NCBI RefSeq assembly: GCF_040361195.1 | Contig: NZ_APNE01000004.1 | Origin: Salinisphaera hydrothermalis | Lineage (GTDB): Bacteria > Pseudomonadota > Gammaproteobacteria > Nevskiales > Salinisphaeraceae | DNA length: 64,000 nt | Strand: one strand, 5' to 3' | Shown: positions 52,608 to 60,798 of the stretch, piece after piece | Numbering within the stretch: the stretch's first letter is position 1 | How the letters are laid out: every line of letters starts with the position of its first letter | Made by a program: the position numbers and the translations under genes | Notes under the pieces: generated by a model | The model's database searches: none | Told to the model about the DNA's origin: nothing | The model's input: only the letters and a program-made list of their open reading frames with translations

Positions 52608-52715
52608 AGCAGGACGTGCCTGCCCGCTTTTCTCCCTGAGCGGTTAGAGTCCGGTTCCCCCTAAGATCGGATTCGGCGCCTCGGCGGCGTTCCCTGCGTC
52701 GCCGAGGCCCTTTTT
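52608..52715 (+). ncRNA. sRNA array copy 6
   Basis: Predicted ~108-nt RNA. H1 GCAGG/CCTGC (52609-52613, 52619-52623); H2 invariant 20-mer at 52624-52643; H3 TCCGG/TCGGA with a G-U pair and loop TTCCCCCTAAGA; H4 has a different stem (GCCTCGGCG/CGCCGAGGC, 52678-52708) but keeps TTCCC in the loop and ends in five T. The swapped stem with preserved loop argues that the C-rich loop matters and not the stem sequence. Confidence 0.85.
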
Positions 52716-52859
52716 ATTTTCCCTGGGCGTAACCCGTGGATCCTGTTATCGCACAAGCCATCGCCCGGGTCGACTCTTAAACGCGATTTTGCCGACAAGT
52801 GGTCGGTCTGGCTCGATGAACGTAGCGCGTCCGGGCGCAACCTGAATAAGCGTTGCGTT

Positions 52860-53534
52860 TCAGTCGGATGTCTCGATCAGCGGATCATCGCCATCGCTTT
52901 CGTCATCCGGGACGAGCGCCGAGATCGCGGCTCGTGCTTCTTCGATACCGATTCGCTTGGTCGATGAAAACAGTTGGGCGGTCGCACCTTCGACCGCGGC
53001 GCGCGTGCGACGCAAAACATTGTGTTGCTCGTTACGCGACAATTTGTCTGCTTTGGTCAGCATGAGATGGAAGGCCAGCCCGTAGGCGCTCCCCCATTCG
53101 ATCAGCTGTCGGTCGAAATCCAGCAGCGGCCGGCGGGCATCCATGATCAGCACGATGCCGGCCAGCGTTTCACGCTCGGCCAGATAGCCCTCGATCAGCG
53201 CGCCCCATTCGGCCTTGATGGCCGGCGGTACGCGCGCAAAGCCATAGCCGGGCAGGTCGGCGAAGCGCAGCCGATCGTTATCGAAGAAATTGATGGCCTG
53301 GGTACGTCCGGGCGTTTTACTGGTCCGCGCGAGGTTGCCCTGCTCGCACAAGGCATTGAGCGCGCTCGACTTGCCGGCATTCGAGCGCCCGGCGAACGCG
53401 ATTTCGCAGCGATCGGCAGGCGGCAGCGCCGAGAGCTTGGGCGCCGACAGCAGAAAGCGCATGGTTCGAAAATCGCGGGCGGTGAGTTCGGGCATCGATG
53501 GGATCGGGCTGGTAGTGTGACGGCGCCCGGCCAT
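52860..53534 (-). CDS. engB: Ribosome biogenesis GTP-binding protein EngB (YsxC/YihA)
   Basis: Essential GTPase for 50S subunit assembly. The 224 aa have GRSNAGKSSALNAL (P-loop), TSKTPGRTQAINFF (G2), DLPGYGFARVP (G3) and TKADKLSR (G4). The ATG at 53534 has GGAG nine bases upstream; ATG 53495 is an alternative. Convergent with the polA-sRNA region, and the polA / sRNA / engB order is conserved in Pseudomonas and E. coli. Confidence 0.95.
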   Translation of the reverse strand: MAGRRHTTSPIPSMPELTARDFRTMRFLLSAPKLSALPPADRCEIAFAGRSNAGKSSALNALCEQGNLARTSKTPGRTQAINFFDNDRLRFADLPGYGFARVPPAIKAEWGALIEGYLAERETLAGIVLIMDARRPLLDFDRQLIEWGSAYGLAFHLMLTKADKLSRNEQHNVLRRTRAAVEGATAQLFSSTKRIGIEEARAAISALVPDDESDGDDPLIETSD

Positions 53535-53610
53535 TGTAGCGGTCTCCGGCGGCGGATTTCGCCCGACGCTGCACCGTAGCCGGCTTTCGTCAATCTACGG
53601 ATACGAACGG

Positions 53611-54264
53611 ATGTTGCATCGAAAAACCGTCCTGTTGGCCTTGCTCGGGCTTGTGGTGTGCCTGCCGGCGGCCGCGCAGAGCCTGGTCTCGCGTTATGTT
53701 TCCGGCGACGATTACAAGGTCGCCAGTTCGCCGGGGCCGGCCCGGGCGCACGGCGCGGTTCGCGTGACCGAATTCTTTCTGTACAGCTGCCCGCATTGTT
53801 TCCATTTCGAGCCGGAGCTCAACGCCTGGCTGAAGCAGCATCCGAAGATCGCCTTCAGTCGAGTGCCGGTGCTGTTCGGCTCGGGCGCCCAACCGTACGC
53901 GCGGCTCTACTACACCGAGGTCAAACTCGGCGTGGTCGATCGCCTGCACGATCAGATTTTCGATGCCATCCACGAGGATGGCCGGCCCTTGTCCACCGAA
54001 GGCCAGATGCGCCAGTTCATGGAAGCGCACGGCGTCGACGGCCAGCGCTTCGATAAGATCTACAACAGCGCGGCGGTCAAGCAGAAGGTCCAGCACATCG
54101 TCGCGCGTATGCAGCGCTATCCGGTCATGTCCGTGCCCAGCATCAGCGTGGCCGGCCGCTACTGGACCAGCGGTCGCATGGCGGGCAGCAACGCGCGCAT
54201 GCTCAAGGTCGCGGATTATCTGATCGAACAGAGCCGCACGACGACCCCTTCGAGCGGAAGCTGA
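53611..54264 (+). CDS. dsbA: Thiol:disulfide interchange protein DsbA
   Basis: Periplasmic oxidase that introduces disulfides into exported proteins. The 217 aa start with a signal peptide (VLLALLGLVVCLPAAAQ), then the thioredoxin fold with active site C60-P-H-C63, the helical insertion, and the cis-Pro region SVPSISVAGRYW. Divergent from engB with a 76-bp gap. Confidence 0.94.
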   Translation: MLHRKTVLLALLGLVVCLPAAAQSLVSRYVSGDDYKVASSPGPARAHGAVRVTEFFLYSCPHCFHFEPELNAWLKQHPKIAFSRVPVLFGSGAQPYARLYYTEVKLGVVDRLHDQIFDAIHEDGRPLSTEGQMRQFMEAHGVDGQRFDKIYNSAAVKQKVQHIVARMQRYPVMSVPSISVAGRYWTSGRMAGSNARMLKVADYLIEQSRTTTPSSGS

Positions 54265-54391
54265 ACGCCAGGCGACCGCGGCGCGTAGCGCAATACACCG
54301 TGCGGTTTGTATCATAGCGTCCAGATAGCGCATGGACTGCGCCTGCGGGCGCGATCTACCTAGACGTTCGAATCGAATTCCAGGGGTTTCA

Positions 54392-55849
54392 ATGCTCGTT
54401 CCCGTTCTTCTCGCCGGTGGCACCGGCACACGACTCTGGCCCGCCTCGCGCCAGAGTCGGCCCAAGCAGTTCTTGCCCTTGGCCGGTGGCGAGACCAGCT
54501 TGCTGTCGGCCACGCTCGAGCGGTTGCAGACCCTGGACGATCTCGGTGACGCCCTGGCCATTGGCAGTGAAGCGCATCGTTTCGTGATTGCCGAGCAGAT
54601 GCACGGCGCCGGCCATAACGGCCGCATCATCCTGGAACCGGCACCGCGCAACACGGCCGCGGCCGTGGCGGCGGCCGCGTTCGAAGCCCGGGCTCGACAC
54701 GGCGATGAGGTCGAGCTGCTGGTGCTGCCGACCGATCATGCCGTGACCGATCAGGCCGAATTCGTGGCCACCATCCAGCGCGCGCGGGCGGCGACCGGCG
54801 CCGGGCGGCTGGCGTTGTTTGGCGTGACCCCGGATCGGCCGGAAACCGGCTACGGCTATATCCGGGCCGGGGCACCGGTCTCCGAAGGCGTGCGTGTAGT
54901 GGATGCCTTCGTCGAGAAACCGGACCGGGCCACTGCCGAGCAGTTTTTGGCCGCGGGCGATCATTACTGGAACAGCGGCATGTTCATGTTCCGCGCCGTG
55001 GATTATCTCGAGCTGCTGGCCGAGCACGCTCGGGATATCTTCGATGGCGTTGCCGCGGCCTACGAAAAAGCGACCACCGATATCGATTTCCTGCGCCTGG
55101 ACAAGGCGAGCTTCGAGGCCGTCCGGTCCGACTCGATCGACTACGCGGTGATGGAAAAGACCGATCGTGCGGTCATGGCCGAGCTCGATGCCGCTTGGTC
55201 GGATCTGGGCAGCTGGAGTGCGGTTGCCCGCGCGGTCGGCGTTGATGCGCGCGGCAACAGCGCGACCGGCGATGTCTGGCTGGAAGATGCCGACGATTGC
55301 GTGGTGCGCAGCGAAGGCCGCCTGGTGGCCGCGCTGGGCACGCGCGATCAGATCATCATCGAAACGCCGGACGCGGTGCTGGTCGCCGATCGTTCGCGCG
55401 AGCAGGACATCAAGGCGCTGGTGAAGAATCTGGACGCCGCCGGCCGCAGCGAGGCCACGGCGCATCGCAAGTCGTACCGGCCGTGGGGCTCGTATCAGCA
55501 GATCGCGGCGGGGCCGCGTTTCCAGGTCAAGCATATTCGCGTGACGCCCGGCGGCCGGCTGTCGCTGCAGTCGCATCATCATCGCGCCGAACACTGGATC
55601 GTGGTCCGTGGCACCGCCAAGGTCACCTGCGACGAGCGCGAGATGCTGCTGACCGAGAACCAGTCCACCTATATCCCGCTGGGCGCGGTTCATCGTCTGG
55701 AAAACCCGGGCAAGGTAGAACTGGATCTGATCGAAGTACAGTCGGGCAGCTACCTCGGTGAAGACGACATCGTGCGTTACGACGATGTCTACGGGCGGCC
55801 CGAGCTGGAAGAAGACGACACCGGTGCAGCGCCGGGTACGGGGGCCTGA
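54392..55849 (+). CDS. algA: Mannose-1-phosphate guanylyltransferase / mannose-6-phosphate isomerase
   Basis: Bifunctional enzyme making mannose-6-P and GDP-mannose for alginate, LPS or other exopolysaccharide. The 485 aa have the nucleotidyltransferase motif LLAGGTGTRLWPASR, FVEKPD, and a C-terminal type II isomerase cupin with SLQSHHHRAEHWIVVRGTAKV. The start ATG 54392 has CAGGGG as ribosome site; the frame upstream to 54332 lacks homology. manC/cpsB-type naming is equally possible. algC follows 33 bp later. Confidence 0.92.
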   Translation: MLVPVLLAGGTGTRLWPASRQSRPKQFLPLAGGETSLLSATLERLQTLDDLGDALAIGSEAHRFVIAEQMHGAGHNGRIILEPAPRNTAAAVAAAAFEARARHGDEVELLVLPTDHAVTDQAEFVATIQRARAATGAGRLALFGVTPDRPETGYGYIRAGAPVSEGVRVVDAFVEKPDRATAEQFLAAGDHYWNSGMFMFRAVDYLELLAEHARDIFDGVAAAYEKATTDIDFLRLDKASFEAVRSDSIDYAVMEKTDRAVMAELDAAWSDLGSWSAVARAVGVDARGNSATGDVWLEDADDCVVRSEGRLVAALGTRDQIIIETPDAVLVADRSREQDIKALVKNLDAAGRSEATAHRKSYRPWGSYQQIAAGPRFQVKHIRVTPGGRLSLQSHHHRAEHWIVVRGTAKVTCDEREMLLTENQSTYIPLGAVHRLENPGKVELDLIEVQSGSYLGEDDIVRYDDVYGRPELEEDDTGAAPGTGA

Positions 55850-55882
55850 GCCGCCACACCATTTATTTCAAGGAGCACGCCG

Positions 55883-57241
55883 ATGGGCCAGTATTATCCG
55901 TTCTTCAAGGCGTACGACGTGCGGGCGCGGGTGCCCGAGGAACTCGACGCCGACATGGCGCGGCGCATTGGCCTGGCCTTTGCCGCCGAACTGGGCGCGA
56001 AGACCGTCGTGGTCGGGCGCGACATGCGCCTGTCCAGCCCCGAACTGGCCGATGCCCTGATCGACGGGCTGACCACGGCCGGCGCCGACGTGCTCGATAT
56101 CGGGCTATGCGGCACCGAGGAAGTCTACTACGGCGTCTTTTCGCAGAATGCCGACGGCGGCGTGATGGTCACCGCCAGCCATAATCCCAAGGATTACAAC
56201 GGCCTGAAGTTCGTACGCGAGCAGGCCAAGCCGATTTCGGCGGATACCGGCCTGGCCGATATCGAGCGTCGCGTGCACGCCAACGACGTGAGCCCGGCCG
56301 CCACGCCGGGCGAGCGCCGGCCGCTGGATCAGCGCGACGACTATGTCGCTTTCCTGCTGGCCCAGATCAAGCCGGAAAACTTCAAGCCGCTCAAGATCGT
56401 GGTCAATCCGGGCAACGGCTGTGCCGGTCTGGTGGTCGAGAAACTGGCCGAAAAACTGCCGTTCGAATTCGTGCGCATGCAGTTCGAGCCGGACGGCGAG
56501 CTGCCCAATGGCGTACCCAACCCGTTGCTGGTGGAAAACCGCGAGGCGACTTCGAAAGTCGTGCGCGACGCCGGCGCGGACTTCGGCGTGGCCTGGGACG
56601 GCGATTTCGACCGTTGCTTCTTCTTCGACGAACACGGCGAGTTCATCGAGGGCTATTACATCGTGGGCCTGATCGCCCAGATGTTGCTCAAAATGAACCC
56701 GGGCGAAGCGATCGTGCACGACCCGCGTCTGATCTGGAACACGCTGGCCCAGGTCGAGGAAGCCGGCGGCCGGGCGGTCGAATCCAAATCCGGCCATTCG
56801 TTCATGAAGCAGGTCATGCGCGAGAACGATGCGCTGTATGGCGGCGAGATGAGCGCGCACCATTATTTCCGTGAATTCTCCTATGCCGATAACGGCCACC
56901 TGCCGTGGCTGGTTATCGCGCAACTCATTTCGGAAACCGGCAAAGGCCTGTCCACGCTGGTCAAGGAACGCATCGCCGCGTTCCCGGCTTCGGGCGAGAT
57001 CAATCGTAAGGTCGACGACGCTGATGCCGTGATGGCCGACATGGAGGCGCATTACGCCGATTCCGCTCAGAGCGTGGAGCACGTCGACGGCCTGTCGATG
57101 GATTTCGGCGACTGGCGCTTCAATCTGCGCAAATCGAACACCGAACCGGTGATTCGGCTCAACGTTGAAACCCGCGGCGACAAGGCGTTGATGCAGGAAA
57201 AGACCGACGAACTGCTCGCGCGTATCGGCGGCACGGCGTAA
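55883..57241 (+). CDS. algC: Phosphomannomutase/phosphoglucomutase
   Basis: Interconverts hexose 6- and 1-phosphates for GDP-mannose and UDP-glucose precursors. The 452 aa show the phosphoserine loop TASHNPKDYNG with Ser99, the metal loop DGDFDRCFFFDE, the sugar-binding GEMSAHHYFREF and the C-terminal phosphate-binding RKSNTEPVIRLN. Preceded by AAGGAG. In Pseudomonas the polA-engB sRNA ErsA targets algC; here algC lies 3.2 kb downstream of the sRNA array. Confidence 0.95.
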   Translation: MGQYYPFFKAYDVRARVPEELDADMARRIGLAFAAELGAKTVVVGRDMRLSSPELADALIDGLTTAGADVLDIGLCGTEEVYYGVFSQNADGGVMVTASHNPKDYNGLKFVREQAKPISADTGLADIERRVHANDVSPAATPGERRPLDQRDDYVAFLLAQIKPENFKPLKIVVNPGNGCAGLVVEKLAEKLPFEFVRMQFEPDGELPNGVPNPLLVENREATSKVVRDAGADFGVAWDGDFDRCFFFDEHGEFIEGYYIVGLIAQMLLKMNPGEAIVHDPRLIWNTLAQVEEAGGRAVESKSGHSFMKQVMRENDALYGGEMSAHHYFREFSYADNGHLPWLVIAQLISETGKGLSTLVKERIAAFPASGEINRKVDDADAVMADMEAHYADSAQSVEHVDGLSMDFGDWRFNLRKSNTEPVIRLNVETRGDKALMQEKTDELLARIGGTA

Positions 57242-57250
57242 GGTCGGCCC

Positions 57251-58297
57251 ATGCGGAATCGTCGAGGATTGGGGCTGGCGGTCATTGACGGCCAGCTGGA
57301 ACTGCTGGATCAGTCGCAACTGCCCCAGGTGGAACGCTGGCTGGCGATCGATACGATCCCGGCCATGGTCGAAGCGATTCAGGCGCTGCGGGTACGCGGC
57401 GCGCCGCTGATTGCGATTGCGGCGGCGTTGATGATCGCGGTGCGCGCCGAAGCCGGCGATGATCGCGAGACGTTGCGCGACGCCATCGAAACGTTGCGTG
57501 CCGCTCGGCCCACTGCGGTGAATCTGTCGAACGCGATGGACGTTCTGCGCCAATCGATGGCGGCTACCGACTGGCGCGCCGCGCTGGTCGAAGCGGCCGA
57601 TGATCTGGCCGATGGCGACGTCGCGCTGTGCGAGGCCATCGGCGATCACGGCGCGGCGCTGATTGCTCCCGGCGAACGCATTTTGACCCATTGCAACACC
57701 GGCGGGCTGGCAACGGCCGGCATCGGCACTGCGCTCGGCGTGCTCCGCCGCGCCCATGAGCAGGACAAGGGCATTTCGGTCTGGGTGGATGAAACACGGC
57801 CGCTGTTGCAGGGCGGCCGATTGACCGCGTGGGAGCTCGGCGCGCTCGGCGTGCCGTATACGCTGATCACCGACAACATGGCAGCGGCGCTAATGGCGCG
57901 TGGTCAGGTGGATCGCGTGATCGTCGGCGCCGATCGCATTGCGGTCAACGGCGATGCGGCCAACAAAATCGGCACCTATGGATTGGCTGTGGCCGCGCAT
58001 TATCACGGCATTCCGTTCGCCGTGGCCGCGCCCTATACGACGCTCGATCCCCGCTGCGCGTCGGGTGATCTGATCGAGATCGAACAGCGCGCCGCGGCCG
58101 AAGTCCGCGGCGTGGCCGGCGCGGCGGGCGATCTATGCTGGGCGCCGGCCGATGCGCCCGTGGCCAACCCGGCTTTCGACGTCACGCCGGCCGCTCTGAT
58201 CACGCACTGGATCATGGATGCGGGTGTATTCGACCGTGCCGATGTGGCCAACGGCGCGCTCGCGACCGGTGGCGCGGCTAAGAGCCTGTTCCAATAG
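57251..58297 (+). CDS. mtnA: Methylthioribose-1-phosphate isomerase
   Basis: Converts MTR-1-P to MTRu-1-P in methionine salvage. The 348 aa have the eIF2B-like fold with RVRGAPLIAIAAAL, LTHCNTGGLATAGIGTALGV (catalytic Cys), the VWVDETRPLLQG motif and VIVGADRIAVNGDAANKIGTY (catalytic Asp). The last five codons (KSLFQ) and stop lie in one arm of a long inverted repeat (58280-58299). mtnC, another salvage gene, is convergent. Confidence 0.94.
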   Translation: MRNRRGLGLAVIDGQLELLDQSQLPQVERWLAIDTIPAMVEAIQALRVRGAPLIAIAAALMIAVRAEAGDDRETLRDAIETLRAARPTAVNLSNAMDVLRQSMAATDWRAALVEAADDLADGDVALCEAIGDHGAALIAPGERILTHCNTGGLATAGIGTALGVLRRAHEQDKGISVWVDETRPLLQGGRLTAWELGALGVPYTLITDNMAAALMARGQVDRVIVGADRIAVNGDAANKIGTYGLAVAAHYHGIPFAVAAPYTTLDPRCASGDLIEIEQRAAAEVRGVAGAAGDLCWAPADAPVANPAFDVTPAALITHWIMDAGVFDRADVANGALATGGAAKSLFQ

Positions 58298-58438
58298 GAC
58301 GGAGCGGGCGCCCCGAAGGGCTGGGCTGAGCGCGCACCCGGCGGTGTTGCGGCCTCCTGACGTGGCATGACCACGCGGCGTCGGCCGCGCCTAACCCGGC
58401 ATACGCTCAGACCCGCCATCCTATTGGAATAGGCTCTT
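58280..58438. repeat. Long inverted repeat overlapping both mtnA and mtnC stop codons
   Basis: AAGAGCCTGTTCCAATAGGA (58280-58299) pairs with its near-perfect reverse complement (58419-58438, 19/20), extending imperfectly inwards. The ~120-bp interior holds no gene. The arms carry the mtnA TAG (58295-58297) and abut the mtnC TAA (58437-58439). The 159-bp unit looks like a miniature inverted-repeat element or REP-type dyad. Confidence 0.65.
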
Positions 58439-59150
58439 ACAGCAGCTCGATCTCGGAGAACGACGCCACGTTCTGATGCGCGTCCTGTGATGCGGCTTTC
58501 TCTTGCGTTTCCTCGTCACGGGCGATCCAGCAGGTCTGCAGCCCGGCCTGTTTGGCGGCATCGAGCTCGCCGCGCGTGTCCGAGATGAACAACAGCGAGC
58601 CCGGGTTCTCGCCCAGGGCCTGGGCGATCGCCGTATAGCTGTCGGCGTTTTTCTTCGCACCGATACGGCGATCGAAAAAGCCGGAGAACAGCCCGGAGAT
58701 ATCGCCGAACTCGCTATAAGCCAGTAGCAGTCGCTGGGCTTCCGAGGGCGCGGCCGAGTAGGTGAACAGCGCGCGATGATCGTCGGTCCACGCTTGCAGT
58801 GCGGCCACGGCGTCGTCATAGACGTGGCCGGTCAGCTCGAAGGCTTGATAGGCATCCCGCCACAACAGATGACAGAGGGCGGCGACCGGACCCGAGTCGC
58901 GCTCGACGAGCCCGAATTCGGCCAGCTCGATCAGACGCGGAACATCCACCTCCGGTTCGCCGGCCGCCTGGGCCAGTGCCTCGAGCGCTTCGGCCACATC
59001 CGGGCGTTCAGCGTGACGCTCGATCCACGGCCCGAGATGGGATTCCGCGTAGGGGATGAGGACATCGCGGGTGAATCCGGCATCGCTGACGGTGCCCTCG
59101 ATATCCACGATGATAGCCACGACTTCCGGGCTGAGTTCTTCCAGGCGCAC
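58437..59150 (-). CDS. mtnC: Acireductone synthase (enolase-phosphatase E1)
   Basis: HAD-family enzyme making acireductone in methionine salvage. The 237 aa show VDIEGTVSDAGFTRDVLIPYAES (HAD nucleophile and E1 signature), the LFTYSAAPSEAQRLLLAYSEFGDISGLFSGFFD block and LFISDTRGELDAAKQAG. The C-terminus is trimmed by the inverted repeat. Its partners mtnB and mtnD are not in the window. Confidence 0.93.
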   Translation of the reverse strand: MRLEELSPEVVAIIVDIEGTVSDAGFTRDVLIPYAESHLGPWIERHAERPDVAEALEALAQAAGEPEVDVPRLIELAEFGLVERDSGPVAALCHLLWRDAYQAFELTGHVYDDAVAALQAWTDDHRALFTYSAAPSEAQRLLLAYSEFGDISGLFSGFFDRRIGAKKNADSYTAIAQALGENPGSLLFISDTRGELDAAKQAGLQTCWIARDEETQEKAASQDAHQNVASFSEIELL

Positions 59151-59238
59151 GACCGGCTCCGGCGAAGGGACGAGGCCGGCATGCTATCCCGCATGGCCGG
59201 CCTCGCCAAGCGGCGCGCCCGATGCCGCCCGGCGTCGT

Positions 59239-59853
59239 TCAGGCGCGCGCGCTCGGGCGCGCCGAAACGCGTTCGTGCCAGGCGGCCAGATGCGCTCGTT
59301 CGCCAATCTGCAAATCCACCACACGGGCGAAATCGATGGCCGCCAGCGCCGTGATATCGGCCACCGTATAGTCCTCCCCTGCGATATAGGACGATTCGGC
59401 CAGATGTCGGTCGAGAAAATCGAACATCCGCGCCGCGGCCTGGGCGCGATCGGCCCCGTAGTCGGGAAAGACCGCTTCGCGGTCGGAGAAATGACCGGTG
59501 ATATGCCGGAACGCCATCGCCACCGGGAACAGCAGATGGAGTTCCATGCGGCGGTTCCACATCTCGATGCGGGCCTGCGACTCGGCGCTATCGCCCATCA
59601 GCGGTGGCTCCGGATGGGTCACTTCGAAATAACGACAGATTGCCATCGACTCCGAAAGACACTGACCATCGTCGAATTCGAGCACCGGCACACCGCTCAT
59701 CGGGTTCTTGGCCTTGAACGACGCCGATAAGTTATCCCCAGCCGCGAGGTCGAGTTGCTCGATTTCGAAATCGGCCAGGTCGATACCTTTTTCCGCGAGA
59801 AAGATACGCAGCCGACGCGGGTTCGGTGCCCGACGCATTTCATAGATTTTCAT
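59239..59853 (-). CDS. Glutathione S-transferase family protein
   Basis: A 204-aa GST: thioredoxin-like N-terminal domain (MKIYEMRRAPNPRRLRIFLAEKGIDL, NPMSGVPVLEFDDG, LSESMAICRYFE) and helical C-terminal domain (YIAGEDYTVADITALAAIDFA). Substrate unknown. The start ATG at 59853 has AAAGGA upstream; the longer frame to 59949 runs into the SDR promoter. Confidence 0.88.
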   Translation of the reverse strand: MKIYEMRRAPNPRRLRIFLAEKGIDLADFEIEQLDLAAGDNLSASFKAKNPMSGVPVLEFDDGQCLSESMAICRYFEVTHPEPPLMGDSAESQARIEMWNRRMELHLLFPVAMAFRHITGHFSDREAVFPDYGADRAQAAARMFDFLDRHLAESSYIAGEDYTVADITALAAIDFARVVDLQIGERAHLAAWHERVSARPSARA

Positions 59854-59964
59854 GAGCGATTCCTTTGCTTTGCCAATGCATGACCCGCCGACCATGCGCC
59901 GCCGACAAGACATTGGCAATACGTTGGCGTATGCTCGCAATTGTGACAACAGGACGTGTCAGAT

Positions 59965-60798
59965 ATGAGTGCTCATCATAATCAATCCAAACGCATCGCC
60001 ATTACTGGTGCCGGCAGCGGGTTGGGCCGTGCGCTGGCGCTGCGCTATGCCCGGGACGGCTGGCGGGTGGCCGTCACTGATATTCAGACCGGTCGGGCAC
60101 GCCGCGTGGCCGGCGAGGTCAACGATGCCGGCGGCGAGGCCATGGCGCAGACGCTCGATACGCGGCGCCAGTCGGATTTCGACCAGCTCATCGAGCGGCT
60201 CGACAGCGAGTGGGATGGCGTCGACGTATTCGTCAATAACGCCGGGGTGGCCTCATCCGGCACCGTGGCTGACACGCCGCAGGCCGACTGGGACTGGATC
60301 ACCGATATCAACCTGATGGGCGTGGTGCGGGGCTGTCGGGCGGCGTTGCCGGCCATTCGCGCCTCGCGCGGCCATATCGTCAACACGGCGTCGTTCGCCG
60401 CGATCGCCAACGCGCCCGGCATGGCGTCGTACAACGTGACCAAGGCCGGCGTGTTGTCGTTGTCGGAAACACTGCGCGCCGAGGAGCGTCATCACGGCGT
60501 GAACGTCACCGTGGCCTGTCCGGCGTTCTTTTCCACCAATCTGATGGAATCGTTTCGTAGCACCACCCCGGGCCGCGAGGTGCTGGTGGAAAAGCTGATG
60601 GCGCGCTCGGGCGTCACCGCCGATGACGTGGCCGGGCAGATCTTCGACGCGGTGGCGGCCGGTCGCTTTTTGGTGCTTACGCATCGCGATACACGGTGGC
60701 AATATCGATTGAAGAGACTGCAGCCGGAGTTGTTCTTTCGCGCGGTGGAAAAGATCGCGCGTTCGATGCTCAAACCGCGCAGGGAGGAGCCCGCATGA
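59965..60798 (+). CDS. Short-chain dehydrogenase/reductase (SDR)
   Basis: A 277-aa NAD(P)-dependent oxidoreductase. Rossmann motif TGAGSGLGRALAL, NNAG (in VFVNNAGVAS), catalytic Ser region NTASFAAIANAPGM and Y-x3-K (YNVTKAG). Substrate not predictable. ATG 59965 chosen for its upstream AGGA. The stop overlaps the next gene by 4 bp. Confidence 0.88.
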   Translation: MSAHHNQSKRIAITGAGSGLGRALALRYARDGWRVAVTDIQTGRARRVAGEVNDAGGEAMAQTLDTRRQSDFDQLIERLDSEWDGVDVFVNNAGVASSGTVADTPQADWDWITDINLMGVVRGCRAALPAIRASRGHIVNTASFAAIANAPGMASYNVTKAGVLSLSETLRAEERHHGVNVTVACPAFFSTNLMESFRSTTPGREVLVEKLMARSGVTADDVAGQIFDAVAAGRFLVLTHRDTRWQYRLKRLQPELFFRAVEKIARSMLKPRREEPA

